From positions 2,356,001-2,420,000 of the forward strand of contig OZ257133.1 in assembly GCA_965279135.1 (NCBI GenBank): a stretch of 64,000 nt of DNA, given 5' to 3'. Positions 38,312 to 47,576 of the stretch are shown here, in pieces (position 1 is the first letter of the stretch; each line of letters starts with the position of its first letter). The position numbers were made by a program, and so were the translations under genes. A model generated the notes under the pieces. The model was not told the DNA's origin. It searched no databases and saw nothing but the letters and a program-made list of their open reading frames with translations. This DNA is from Croceimicrobium sp965279135. Its GTDB lineage: Bacteria; Bacteroidota; Bacteroidia; Flavobacteriales; Schleiferiaceae.

Positions 38312-38330
38312 CAAAAGAATTTTGAATTGC

Positions 38331-38621
38331 TTAGTCAGCGAGAATAATCACCCTGTCCTTTTGCACTTCAACTACTCCGCCCTTAACCTGCATGCGTAAA
38401 ACTTTATCATTGCTTTTATCAGCAATAATGTTTCCATGCAATCCGTCAATAGTTTTGGAGGAATTAGGAATATCGATTTTCACCTCACCTTCTTGTAGGG
38501 TGCTGATCATCGGAGCGTGTCCGTTCAGAACCTGAAATAAACCTTCCTTTCCTGGCAAACGCACCGCATCGGCTTCGCCTTCAAAGATTCTGGTTTCAGG
38601 AGTGATGATTTCTAAATTCAT
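38331..38621 (-). CDS. atpC: F1 ATP synthase epsilon subunit
   Basis: A 96-residue subunit of the central stalk. Motifs are MNLEIITPETRIFEGEADAVRLPGKEG and LNGHAPMISTLQEGEV, the normal N-terminal beta-sandwich. The helical C-terminal domain of longer epsilon subunits, which inhibits ATP hydrolysis in E. coli, is absent; this short form is usual in Bacteroidota. It lies 17 bases after atpD and ends at a bidirectional terminator. Confidence 0.95.
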   Translation of the reverse strand: MNLEIITPETRIFEGEADAVRLPGKEGLFQVLNGHAPMISTLQEGEVKIDIPNSSKTIDGLHGNIIADKSNDKVLRMQVKGGVVEVQKDRVIILAD

Positions 38622-38638
38622 AGTTGTTCAATTTTGGC

Positions 38639-40153
38639 TTAAGCCTGAGCTGCTTCCGCAAGCATCTTCTCACCAGCTTCGCGCACTTCTTCGATGGTAC
38701 CTTTAAGGTTGAATGCTGCTTCAGGATAAGCATCCATCTCACCATCCATAATCATATTGAAACCTTTAATAGTATCCTCGATGCTTACGAATACACCAGG
38801 AAGACCGGTAAACTGCTCCGCTACGTGGAAAGGCTGAGAAAGGAAACGCTGAACCTTACGAGCACGTGCCACAACCATTTTATCTTCTTCAGAAAGTTCA
38901 TCCATACCAAGGATGGCAATGATATCCTGAAGTTCTTTATATCGCTGTAAGATCTCCTTAACGCGTTGAGCACAGTTGTAATGCTCATCTCCAATAATCT
39001 CTGGAGCAAGGATACGTGAAGTAGAATCCAGTGGATCTACCGCAGGGTAAATACCTAAGGCGGCTAGTTTACGTGAAAGTACTGTAGTAGCATCCAAGTG
39101 AGCAAAGGTTGTTGCTGGAGCTGGGTCAGTAAGGTCATCCGCAGGTACATATACCGCCTGTACAGATGTAATAGAACCGCTCTTAGTAGAAGTAATACGC
39201 TCCTGCATGGCACCCATCTCAGTAGCCAAAGTAGGCTGATAACCTACTGCAGATGGCATACGACCAAGCAGTGCTGATACCTCAGAACCTGCCTGGGTAA
39301 ATCGGAAAATGTTATCTACGAAGAATAGGATATCACGTCCGGCGCCATCTCCTTCTCCATCACGATAATACTCAGCAAGAGTAAGACCGGATAGTGCTAC
39401 ACGAGCACGAGCACCGGGAGGCTCATTCATCTGACCAAATACGAAGGAAGCTTTAGATTCTTTCATTTGATCAGGATTCACTTGACTCAAGTCCCATCCT
39501 CCATTCTCCATGGACTCGATGAAACCATCACCATATTTGATAATACCTGACTCCAACATCTCGCGAAGTAGGTCATTTCCTTCACGAGTACGCTCACCAA
39601 CACCAGCAAATACTGATAGACCACCATGGCCCTTAGCAATGTTGTTAATCAACTCCTGGATCAAAACGGTTTTACCTACACCAGCACCACCAAATAATCC
39701 AATCTTACCACCCTTTGCGTAAGGCTCGATAAGGTCAATTACTTTGATACCTGTAAATAAAATCTCAGTAGCAGTAGAAAGGTCCTCGAATTTTGGCGCC
39801 TCGCGGTGAATTGGCAATCCTCCTTCAGTAGGCAATTGATCTAATCCGTCAATAGACTCTCCAATCACATTAAACAGTCTTCCGCGAATTCCCTCACCTG
39901 TAGGCATTTTAATTGGACTTCCGGTGGCAGCCACTTCCTGGCCACGCTCTAACCCGTCGGTAGAATCCATCGCAATTGCGCGAACAGTATCCTCTCCAAT
40001 ATGTTGTTGGGTTTCGAGAACTAAACGTCCCCCGTCAGCACGCTTTACATGAAGGGCGTCATAAATTTTAGGAAGCTCGGCATTGGTGGTGTCAAAATAA
40101 ACGTCGACAACTGGTCCAATGATCTGAGCGATTTTTCCAACTACTTGAGACAT
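38639..40153 (-). CDS. atpD: F1 ATP synthase beta subunit
   Basis: A 504-residue catalytic subunit of F1. The P-loop GGAGVGKTVLIQELI, the catalytic Glu region GERTREGNDL, the Walker B region ILFFVDNIFRFTQAGSEVSALLGRMPSAVGYQPTL (pattern), the ALGIYPAVDPLDSTSR stretch and the DELSEEDK loop are all present. As in many Bacteroidota, atpD-atpC stand apart from the other ATP synthase genes, which are not in this window. On the minus strand TAATTTTG (40206-40199) lies 46 bases before the start and may be its -7 box. Confidence 0.98.
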   Translation of the reverse strand: MSQVVGKIAQIIGPVVDVYFDTTNAELPKIYDALHVKRADGGRLVLETQQHIGEDTVRAIAMDSTDGLERGQEVAATGSPIKMPTGEGIRGRLFNVIGESIDGLDQLPTEGGLPIHREAPKFEDLSTATEILFTGIKVIDLIEPYAKGGKIGLFGGAGVGKTVLIQELINNIAKGHGGLSVFAGVGERTREGNDLLREMLESGIIKYGDGFIESMENGGWDLSQVNPDQMKESKASFVFGQMNEPPGARARVALSGLTLAEYYRDGEGDGAGRDILFFVDNIFRFTQAGSEVSALLGRMPSAVGYQPTLATEMGAMQERITSTKSGSITSVQAVYVPADDLTDPAPATTFAHLDATTVLSRKLAALGIYPAVDPLDSTSRILAPEIIGDEHYNCAQRVKEILQRYKELQDIIAILGMDELSEEDKMVVARARKVQRFLSQPFHVAEQFTGLPGVFVSIEDTIKGFNMIMDGEMDAYPEAAFNLKGTIEEVREAGEKMLAEAAQA

Positions 40154-40320
40154 GAGCTACAATTTAATTAGGCTTAAGCCTTTGTCTTAATTTGCGGGCA
40201 AAATTAGTCCATTTTATGTTAATTAAGGAAAGGGTACAAGAATTTTAATTTGGCTAATTTTGAACAGCTAACTAACATCGCTTATTACCGAGATGTCAAC
40301 AACTCTAAAGCACTGAATAT

Positions 40321-41262
40321 TTGAAGGTTTACTATTCAATTGATGACTTTCAAAAACTTGAAAATGCGGTAGTAACCACGGGCACTTTTGACGGGGTTCA
40401 TCACGGTCATCGCAAAATACTAGCTCAGCTTAATGAGGTAGCTGAAAAAACAGGAGGTGAAAGCGTTCTGCTTACCTTCTCCCCGCATCCAAGAATGGTA
40501 TTGCAGCCTGACTTAAATCTAAAGCTTCTCAATTCTCAAAATGAAAAGATCGCTTTGTTAAAGTCAACCGGAATTGACCATCTAATCATCCACCCTTTTA
40601 CTACTGACTTTTCACGCACCAGCTCCTTGGATTTTGTGCGAAATATTTTGGTCAATCAAATAGGCGCTAAAAAACTGGTAATTGGCTACGACCATCATTT
40701 CGGGCGCAACCGCGAAGGAAGCTTCGAACACCTTAAAGAATATGGACCTCTCTATGGTTTTGAGGTGGAGGAAATTCCGGCCCAGGATGTAGATCACACC
40801 ACGGTAAGCAGCACTAAGGTACGACGGGCTATTGAGGACGGTACTATTCAAATTGCGAATCAATACCTGGGATATGAATTTCCACTTTCAGGAAAAGTGG
40901 TTGAAGGAGAACACATTGGCAGTAAACTTGGCTTCCCTACCGCCAATTTGAGATTAAGTGATAATCTTAAAATCATTCCCGCAAATGGAGTTTATGCCGT
41001 GGAGGTCAGCTTCCCCGCTCGCAGTGAGCAATCTACCCTTGAAGGCATGTGCAATATTGGCATAAGACCCACTTTCGGTGGTAAGTTCCAAACAATCGAG
41101 GTACATCTCCTGGACTTTAGCGGGGACATCTACGGTCAGTCAATAACCATACACTTTCATCAACAATTGCGTAGTGAAATGAAATTTGATGGACCGGAAG
41201 AACTCAAACAACAATTGGCAAAGGATGAGAAGGCTGCTCGTTTCGCTCTTGCTCGTCGTTAG
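40321..41262 (+). CDS. ribF: Bifunctional riboflavin kinase / FAD synthetase
   Basis: A 313-residue enzyme converting riboflavin to FMN and then FAD. The N-terminal nucleotidyl-transferase domain carries TTGTFDGVHHGHRKIL and VIGYDHHFGRNREGSFE. The C-terminal kinase domain carries GSKLGFPTANL and MCNIGIRPTFGG, ending IHFHQQLRSEMKF. The start is TTG at 40321, giving MKVYYSIDDFQ, as expected for the family, with no alternative ATG nearby. Its last 38 bases overlap the LRR gene. Confidence 0.95.
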   Translation: MKVYYSIDDFQKLENAVVTTGTFDGVHHGHRKILAQLNEVAEKTGGESVLLTFSPHPRMVLQPDLNLKLLNSQNEKIALLKSTGIDHLIIHPFTTDFSRTSSLDFVRNILVNQIGAKKLVIGYDHHFGRNREGSFEHLKEYGPLYGFEVEEIPAQDVDHTTVSSTKVRRAIEDGTIQIANQYLGYEFPLSGKVVEGEHIGSKLGFPTANLRLSDNLKIIPANGVYAVEVSFPARSEQSTLEGMCNIGIRPTFGGKFQTIEVHLLDFSGDIYGQSITIHFHQQLRSEMKFDGPEELKQQLAKDEKAARFALARR

Positions 41263-41782
41263 CACCTCATTGACGGCTCAAAAAAAGCTGGAACGCTTTC
41301 TTGAGCTTGAGGATCGCAGTCAATTGGAATTCCTTGATCTAAGTAGATGTGATTTAGAGGTTCTGCCGATTGAAATCACTGAATGTAAAAATCTGAGGGA
41401 GCTAAATCTCAAGAATAACGATCTCAAAGACTTACCCGCTTTCATCAGTAAACTCCCACAATTGGAAATTATACATCTATCTAAAAATGAATTTCGTCAA
41501 ATTCCAACTGCGCTTAAAAATTGCCCGGAATTACGAGAATTGCATTTAGATCAAAACCCGGTAGATTCGGTAACCGCCGCACTAAACAACTTTTCAAAAC
41601 TGGAGTACCTGGACCTATGGGACTGCGAAGTCAAATATGTTGATAAGGTGATTTGCCAGAATAGCACCATAAAGAAACTGGACCTACGAAGAAACTTCCT
41701 AGGTACGCGAGACCTTGCTTGGCTCTATGAATGTATGAAAGAGGTAGAAATCGAAACTACCTGGGGCTGCGATTGCGATTAA
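41225..41782 (+). CDS. Exported leucine-rich-repeat protein
   Basis: A 185-residue protein starting at ATG 41225 (MRRLLVSLLLVVSTSLTAQ, a clean signal peptide); a longer frame from 41186 would bury the signal. Five to six leucine-rich repeats follow, of the form LEFLDLSRCDLEVLPIEI, LRELNLKNNDLKDLPAFI, LEIIHLSKNEFRQIPTAL and so on. The protein ends in a Cys pair (WGCDCD). Such proteins are binding scaffolds, and the target is unknown. The start lies 38 bases inside ribF in a different frame, and the end overlaps era tail to tail by four bases. Confidence 0.83.
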   Translation: MRRLLVSLLLVVSTSLTAQKKLERFLELEDRSQLEFLDLSRCDLEVLPIEITECKNLRELNLKNNDLKDLPAFISKLPQLEIIHLSKNEFRQIPTALKNCPELRELHLDQNPVDSVTAALNNFSKLEYLDLWDCEVKYVDKVICQNSTIKKLDLRRNFLGTRDLAWLYECMKEVEIETTWGCDCD

Positions 41783-42660
41783 GATCGATAACCAAATCGA
41801 TTAAGCTCCCGATCCTTGCTACGCCAATCTTTTCGAACTTTCACAAAAAGATCTAAGAATATCTTCTTTTGAAAAAAGTCCTCCATCTTTTTTCTTGCTC
41901 CGGTGCCCGTCTTCTTAATCATCTTACCTCCGGCACCCACTAAAATCCCCTTTTGGGTATTGCGTTCTACATAGATATTAGCGCGAATACGAATAATATC
42001 TTCCTCCTCCTTGAATTCTTCCACTTCCACTTCAACCGCATAGGGTATTTCTTTGGAATAGTTCATCAGAATCTGCTCGCGCACCATCTCTTCCACAAAG
42101 AAACGCTCAGTGCGATCGCTTATGTGTTCCTTATCAAAGTAGGGCGGACTTTCAGGAAGAAGTTGTTTTAATCGCTCTAGTAGAACCTCCACATTAAAAT
42201 GATTAAGTGCAGACATAGGCAAGATACTCGCCTCTGGAAACTCCGAATGCCAAAAGCCGACTTCTTCTTCTAATTTTTCCTGATTGATTGTGTCAATCTT
42301 ATTAAGAATAATGAAGACAGGTTCCTTTACTTTCTTCAGTTTTTGATAAACCTGCTCATCTTTTAGAGAGCGAATCCCGGGCTCAACGAGATAGAGAAAA
42401 ACATCCGCATCATCAAATGTGGAATGCACAAAATCCATCATGCGCTCCTGAAGGGCATAGGCCGGCTGGATTATACCTGGTGTATCAGAGAAAACGATTT
42501 GATAGTCCTCTCCATTGAGCATTCCTAAAATACGGTGTCTGGTGGTCTGAGCTTTGGGGGTGGTAATTGAAAGCTGCTCTCCCAAGAGTGCATTAAGCAA
42601 GGTAGATTTTCCGACATTAGGATTCCCAATGATGTTTACATATCCCGCGCAATGTCTCAT
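41779..42660 (-). CDS. era: GTPase Era
   Basis: A 293-residue GTPase that binds the 3' end of 16S rRNA in 30S assembly. G motifs are GNPNVGKSTLLNALLG (G1), AQTTRHRILG (G2), SDTPGI (G3) and LNKIDTI (G4). The C-terminal KH domain contains IYVERNTQKGILVGAGGKMIKK. The start ATG overlaps the stop of the DUF3857-like gene by four bases (ATGA), so it is probably translated from that longer transcript. Confidence 0.97.
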   Translation of the reverse strand: MRHCAGYVNIIGNPNVGKSTLLNALLGEQLSITTPKAQTTRHRILGMLNGEDYQIVFSDTPGIIQPAYALQERMMDFVHSTFDDADVFLYLVEPGIRSLKDEQVYQKLKKVKEPVFIILNKIDTINQEKLEEEVGFWHSEFPEASILPMSALNHFNVEVLLERLKQLLPESPPYFDKEHISDRTERFFVEEMVREQILMNYSKEIPYAVEVEVEEFKEEEDIIRIRANIYVERNTQKGILVGAGGKMIKKTGTGARKKMEDFFQKKIFLDLFVKVRKDWRSKDRELNRFGYRS

Positions 42661-44681
42661 TCTTTCTTTTTTACTTTCAGCTTTATCCCTTTGGAGAGAA
42701 TAGACCTGGACTCTTTTAATTGCTCAACCTGCTTCTTGGTTAAAAAATGCTCTTTAAAAGTAGCCTTTAAGACTATATCTACCTGCTTATCATCCCAACT
42801 TGTGCTGCTGTATTGCATCTCTACCACTTCATTTTTAGGCCATTCCGGCTCTTCCCATTCAATCTCAAAAGGTTGATCAGCAGTGATATTGAATCTAAAC
42901 TCAACTTCATAAGGAAAGGGAAGTGCAGTATAGAATTTATCAGGGATAATGAAGGTGGAAATCAAGCCTTGCTTTAAATCAAGTTTTAGGTCAGCGTCTT
43001 GATTCCATTCCATGCTCGTGGGCATTTTAGAAAAACTACTTCGATTAAAAACACCATTGTTTTTCTTCACAAATCGAGAAGCTGAAACACCATCCCTTGC
43101 GCTATCCGGCTGTATTAGATAGCCGTGGAAAATCTTGTTTCGATAAGAACCGTACAACTCAAAAGAACTCCCAATTTGCATTTGGGAATTAGCAAAATCC
43201 AATTTAATGGTTTGTATCTTTTTAAATCCATCTTGTGAAGGAGGATTATAAGGAAGGTTTAAGGTGTGGGTCTTCTTTTTTTCTAAATCAAATATGATGG
43301 CCTGCCCTCCTGAAAACTCTGATGGGAAATGATCTACACCGTAAAAGCTTCCCAGATAAGGCCCTAAAATTGTGAAGTGAAATTTACCGCCCTTATCCAT
43401 AAATCCCATTGCCATAGCATTAAACTGCTTTCTGGAAATGTAATCCGTGTGAATAGGTCCATATCTCTTTAACTTTAGTAGCATTGGCATCGCCGGGTAC
43501 CCTTTGGCTCTGAGAAAATCGAAGTAGTATTTACTTAATAAGCTATAGTCAGTAAAGGTGATGTATCTGGCGGGCATGTAGGACATCTGATTGATAACCA
43601 ATTGGTTCATTAAACTGTTTAATTCAGTGATGCCTTCCACTAGGCTTAAGGTCGAATCAGCCGCAAGACTATCAACCTTAAGGTCAAGATCATCAAGGAA
43701 TTGCATGAAGTCTTTGGAAAAACCCGCAGCCGCAAAAGAACTCACGTAAGAAATCACGGCCTTGTAATCCTGCATTCGGTAGTAATCGATCAGCTCAAGC
43801 TGAGAGGCGAGATAAATCTGATAACCAAAGGAAAAGTTATCCTCATTCACAAACTCATTGTAGTCCTTTACTTCCCCGTCAAAAAACATATCCGCCACAT
43901 ACTCAAACCAATCAGAATGAAACTTCCCTCTCTCAAAATCAATAACATCGCGCCAATCCAGTTCTACGTAGGGGTTGATCCCCATTCGGATGGGCAATCC
44001 TCCATACTGAGGTCCAGGTGTGCAATTTGCTCGACGGAAGGTATATACTCGATTACCATAAGTAATCGTATCATGCGCCGATACCATAGGACTATGGTTA
44101 AAAACCAGATTGCGTTTACCTCGGTACTTTATCTCTAACTGTGACTCTTGTATTGGTATTTGGCCATTGAATAGGTAATAGTTCGGTAGACGAACTCCTT
44201 CGACTTTATAAAACACCTCTAAAACACATCCTGGTTCCAGGCCATCCATCCTTAGCAATATTGGACTGCCCATTTCAATGACCGTTAAGGAGGTTATCAA
44301 TTGCTCCTTAAGGTTCTTCTTCTTGGGCAAATAGATAATATTACCATCCTTCCATACCCTGTAGTCCAATTGCACAATCCGACCTCCAAATGGCGAGCGA
44401 ATCATCAACATTTTGTGTTTATCCAAAACACTATCTACAGCCAATTGACGGAAGGAATGACGCCGAAAATTCTCTCCTGAGGTTCCGCTATTGCTGCGGT
44501 AAAAATCAAACTTATCAAAACGATAAAGTAGGACATCCTCCCCAGCGTATTCATCAAGAGTTGGTCGAATTTGATGATCTAGTTGGTTCCATTTAACTCT
44601 TTTGAAGGGATAATAATCTGCTGCCTCCAACATAAGGCAATTGAGAACCAGGAAGGGGAAGAGGAAAAGGCGAAACATCAT
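42657..44681 (-). CDS. DUF3857-like exported protein, paralogue A
   Basis: A protein of about 674 residues starting at ATG 44681 (MMFRLFLFPFLVLNCLMLEA, a signal peptide); a TTG frame to 44702 is less likely. The layout is an N-terminal beta-rich part (to about 270; VQLDYRVWKDGNIIYLPKK), a middle region reminiscent of a transglutaminase fold (RYITFTDYSLLSKYYFDFLRAKGYPAMPMLL) and a C-terminal beta part ending in a basic tail. No Cys-His-Asp catalytic set is evident in the middle, so enzymatic activity is doubtful. The assignment to DUF3857 is by overall resemblance. It is a paralogue of the gene at 44751 and coupled to era downstream. Confidence 0.65.
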   Translation of the reverse strand: MMFRLFLFPFLVLNCLMLEAADYYPFKRVKWNQLDHQIRPTLDEYAGEDVLLYRFDKFDFYRSNSGTSGENFRRHSFRQLAVDSVLDKHKMLMIRSPFGGRIVQLDYRVWKDGNIIYLPKKKNLKEQLITSLTVIEMGSPILLRMDGLEPGCVLEVFYKVEGVRLPNYYLFNGQIPIQESQLEIKYRGKRNLVFNHSPMVSAHDTITYGNRVYTFRRANCTPGPQYGGLPIRMGINPYVELDWRDVIDFERGKFHSDWFEYVADMFFDGEVKDYNEFVNEDNFSFGYQIYLASQLELIDYYRMQDYKAVISYVSSFAAAGFSKDFMQFLDDLDLKVDSLAADSTLSLVEGITELNSLMNQLVINQMSYMPARYITFTDYSLLSKYYFDFLRAKGYPAMPMLLKLKRYGPIHTDYISRKQFNAMAMGFMDKGGKFHFTILGPYLGSFYGVDHFPSEFSGGQAIIFDLEKKKTHTLNLPYNPPSQDGFKKIQTIKLDFANSQMQIGSSFELYGSYRNKIFHGYLIQPDSARDGVSASRFVKKNNGVFNRSSFSKMPTSMEWNQDADLKLDLKQGLISTFIIPDKFYTALPFPYEVEFRFNITADQPFEIEWEEPEWPKNEVVEMQYSSTSWDDKQVDIVLKATFKEHFLTKKQVEQLKESRSILSKGIKLKVKKKE

Positions 44682-44750
44682 GATTGGTTTGGTAAGCGGC
44701 AAAGATAAAATGAAAGAATTTTTATACCATTCTGTATTAAGAATGGCAAT

Positions 44751-46793
44751 TCAGTTTTGTGGTTCAATTAGAATCGGAATCTCCCTATCCCTGCTTACCA
44801 GATCATACCAAGCGAGATACGTACCGTAAGCTTCTTTTTTAAGGTAGGCTTGCTTAACTTTTAGCTTAGCGTTTAATGAATAGGCTTTAGGTCCCATTTT
44901 TTGAAGTTCATAGGTCCAATCGAAGAAGTGGTTATTCTGAGGAGCCAAATCCTTAGGCCACAATACATTAATCGAATCCACTCCAGCGATTCTCCATTCC
45001 CATTCGGCACTATAAGCCATCGGAATGGCAATATCCCGATCCTCAAAGGCCATTGATTTAGCCGTGCGAGCCTGACTTAATTTTAGCGGCAGAAACGTCG
45101 TATCGCTAATGTCTATGGATTTAGTTTTACCTAAAATGAGCGATTCGCTTTTAAGTGCATTAGTGATTAATTGGTGATTGGTAAAACTAATCTGATCGGC
45201 TGCCGAATCTCCGCGCAAATAGGCGGATGCGAGGATAGATCGAAATGCTCCTTCCAGGTGCAAACTATCTTTAATAATTGCCTTCTTCCGACCTGCTTTG
45301 AACTGCAGGTTATAAATCTGCCGGAAACCATTTGCGGCAAGATTAGCGGAAGGCAATGTACTCCAGCTTGGAATTGTATCATCGCGACTAAACAGTAATG
45401 CTTTCCCTCCCTGCAAATCTGGAGGGACCTCCCCTGGTTCTAGGAACTCTCCAAAATATGGACCTGGAATTATATATCTCCATGATTCCCCCTTTGAAGA
45501 GCGATAGGCTATTCCTCTGGCATAGGCAGGCCAGGGTGAGGGAAAAGCAACATCGGGTTGTCCCCCTCGCTGAGGATAAAAGAGCACTAGTCGATAGTCT
45601 AGTTTAAAGTATTTAAACAGAGCCTCGTAATGAGAGCAGAGTAGTCCATACTCTGTAAAAACCGGCGGAAAAACGGGCATGGTTCTCAAATAGGCCTTAG
45701 ACGCTCTCGCTTGAGATTCATAGACCATTTTTAAGGCTTCGGTAAAATTGGGTACCCCATTTTCCTGGATGATTTGGTTAAGCGTCTCTTCAACCTTCAA
45801 CCATCGCTCTGCGTAAGTCTTAGAAAGCCGCCAACGGCCCTCAGCGTAGGCCTCGTTTGAGCTTAAGCTCGAAGGTCGCTCATGAAAATAGCGAACAGGC
45901 CGAATCCAGGAACCAAAGTACTGCTGCAAGCCAAACTCATAATCAAGAGAATTGCGATAAACAGAATAATCTCTTAAAGCTCCATCGTAAAAGAGGTTGT
46001 TTATTACCAGATTCCAGGTTTTACTCTCTTCTCGATCGTAAAGAAAAACCTGATCCAGCCAATCTATCCATACCACAGGTTGCTCATTAGGCACAGTGCT
46101 CAAACCCAACTCGGGACTTAAGGCAGCAGGATTGATCAATTCGAAATTGTAAATCTTATTATCAAAAACTCTTTTCTCATCACTCTTCACAGCCGGACTA
46201 GCCGAATACTGCAAAGGAAAGGCAGAAACGATCTTAATGCGTTGGACAGATCGATGCACAGGAAAACTCTGGTTAAAGGCCAAGAAATAAGGCAAGGGAG
46301 TCCCATCCAGACTTATCATGACCTCTACAATATGACCAGGTTTCAACTCAGGAAAAGCCAGGCTAAAAGCATAGAGCTTCTTGGTGTGAGGATCTACTGA
46401 TAAACTGTCTAAATATTTTTCCCTGATACTTGATGCCCTTGCTTCATATAGCAATATCTCCCCCTCCCAGATTCTAAAATCGACATCCAGCAAGTGCTCA
46501 TAATTCGGTAGTTGAAATAGGATTTTACCCCAATCGCGAATCGACTCCTGGTCAGGATACTGGAAACGAGCATAATGAAAATATCGCTCCCCGCTGCTAT
46601 TACTATTGGAGGAAAAATATTCCCGGAGACCGATATTTTCAACAGCAATAAAAGAATCGAAGCTATAATCAAAGACCGGTCTGGGCCAATCGCGCCAGTT
46701 TTTCTCCCAATATTCTGCTTTATAGCGACTTTGCCCGAAAAGAGACAATCCGGCCAGGAAGAGAATCACAGAATAGCAGAGGGATCGGGTCAT
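44751..46793 (-). CDS. DUF3857-like exported protein, paralogue B
   Basis: A 680-residue protein with a signal peptide (YSVILFLAGLSLFGQS). It matches paralogue A along its length: GEILLYEARASSIREKYLDSL, then ELKPGHIVEVMISLDGTPLPYFLAFNQSFPV, then FTEYGLLCSHYEALFKYFKLDYRLVLF and YIIPGPYFGEFL. The two have diverged strongly, so the duplication is old. The typical transglutaminase triad is not evident here either. The 48-69 bp gap to paralogue A contains a TATCTTTG box, so A may also have its own promoter. Function unknown, probably periplasmic or outer-membrane-associated. Confidence 0.65.
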   Translation of the reverse strand: MTRSLCYSVILFLAGLSLFGQSRYKAEYWEKNWRDWPRPVFDYSFDSFIAVENIGLREYFSSNSNSSGERYFHYARFQYPDQESIRDWGKILFQLPNYEHLLDVDFRIWEGEILLYEARASSIREKYLDSLSVDPHTKKLYAFSLAFPELKPGHIVEVMISLDGTPLPYFLAFNQSFPVHRSVQRIKIVSAFPLQYSASPAVKSDEKRVFDNKIYNFELINPAALSPELGLSTVPNEQPVVWIDWLDQVFLYDREESKTWNLVINNLFYDGALRDYSVYRNSLDYEFGLQQYFGSWIRPVRYFHERPSSLSSNEAYAEGRWRLSKTYAERWLKVEETLNQIIQENGVPNFTEALKMVYESQARASKAYLRTMPVFPPVFTEYGLLCSHYEALFKYFKLDYRLVLFYPQRGGQPDVAFPSPWPAYARGIAYRSSKGESWRYIIPGPYFGEFLEPGEVPPDLQGGKALLFSRDDTIPSWSTLPSANLAANGFRQIYNLQFKAGRKKAIIKDSLHLEGAFRSILASAYLRGDSAADQISFTNHQLITNALKSESLILGKTKSIDISDTTFLPLKLSQARTAKSMAFEDRDIAIPMAYSAEWEWRIAGVDSINVLWPKDLAPQNNHFFDWTYELQKMGPKAYSLNAKLKVKQAYLKKEAYGTYLAWYDLVSRDREIPILIEPQN

Positions 46794-46821
46794 GCGTCTA
46801 AGTTAATAGAATTCGTATTTC

Positions 46822-46853
46822 TTTGGTCAGTCTTCAAAAAGCTTTTATATTTG
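46822..46853 (+). promoter_or_regulatory. Bacteroidota-type promoter of tRNA-fMet
   Basis: TTTG (46822-46825), 20 bases, TATATTTG (46846-46853), located 24 bases before the mature tRNA 5' end. The box is followed by CCGCCCC, as at the tRNA-Leu promoter. Confidence 0.78.
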
Positions 46854-46877
46854 CCGCCCCTTAGGGGAACAATACAT

Positions 46878-46950
<73 letters not shown>

Positions 46951-46954
46951 CTAG

Positions 46955-46987
46955 AAAAGTCTCAAAGTTATACTTTGGGACTTTTTT
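46955..46987 (+). terminator. Terminator of tRNA-fMet
   Basis: AAAAGTC-T-CAAAGT pairs with ACTTTG-G-GACTTTT around a 3-base loop, followed by more T. The stem starts five bases after the tRNA. Confidence 0.88.
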
Positions 46988-46990
46988 CGT

Positions 46991-47030
46991 TTACAGGCTG
47001 AGCAAAGCTTGCTTTGGCGAAAGGCTGTAA
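46991..47030. repeat. Imperfect inverted repeat next to the tandem array
   Basis: TTACAG...CTGTAA ends with an inner CAAAGC/GCTTTG stem form a 40-base hairpin. It shares the core GAGCAAAGC / GGCGAAA pattern with the 112-bp repeats that follow and looks like a related REP-type element. Confidence 0.6.
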
Positions 47031-47041
47031 ATGAAAAATGT

Positions 47042-47460
47042 CAAACCGAACGAAGTAAGGTTTGGACTTTACTAGTAAAGCTCCTCCCTTCAGTCCGACC
47101 GAGCATAGCGAAGGTCAATCTGGCTAACCACCACTCCTCAACCATCAAAATAGCAAACCGCACGAAGTAAGGTTTGGACTTTTCTAGTAAAGCTCCCCCC
47201 TTCAGTCCGACCGAGCATAGCGAAGGTCAATCTGGCTAACCACCACTCCTCAATCAACTAAATAGCAAACCGCACGAAGTAAGGTTTGGACTTTTCTAGT
47301 AAAGCTCCCCCCTTCAGTCCGACCGAGCATAGCGAAGGTCAATCTGGCTAACCACCACTCCTCAACCAACTAAATAGCAAACCCAACGAAGTAAGGTTTG
47401 GACTTTTCTAGTAAAGCTCCTCCCCTCAGTCCGACCGAGCATAGCGAAGGTTAATCTGGC
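47042..47460. repeat. Tandem array of 112-bp repeats, 3.7 copies
   Basis: Units begin with CAAACCG/CAAACCC at 47042, 47154, 47266 and 47378, exactly 112 bases apart. The fourth copy stops near 47460. Copies differ by only a few bases. Within each unit CAAACC pairs with GGTTTG 11 bases later, and GACC pairs with GGTC around GAGCATAGCGAA, so each unit can form two small hairpins. There is no ORF through the array and no CRISPR-like repeat/spacer alternation. Confidence 0.9.
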
Positions 47461-47576
47461 GCCTCAACTATTCATTCCCATATTATCAGACAAGCAAGCA
47501 TGAGTCGCTCAATGTATTTCATCTAACCAGAGAACTCAGCGTAAATCATTCTATCAGTTCATGGAGCTTTGATCTT

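Noticed and set aside
47042..47460. CRISPR-like periodic array
   Set aside because: The whole 112-bp unit is repeated with no variable spacers, and there are no cas genes.
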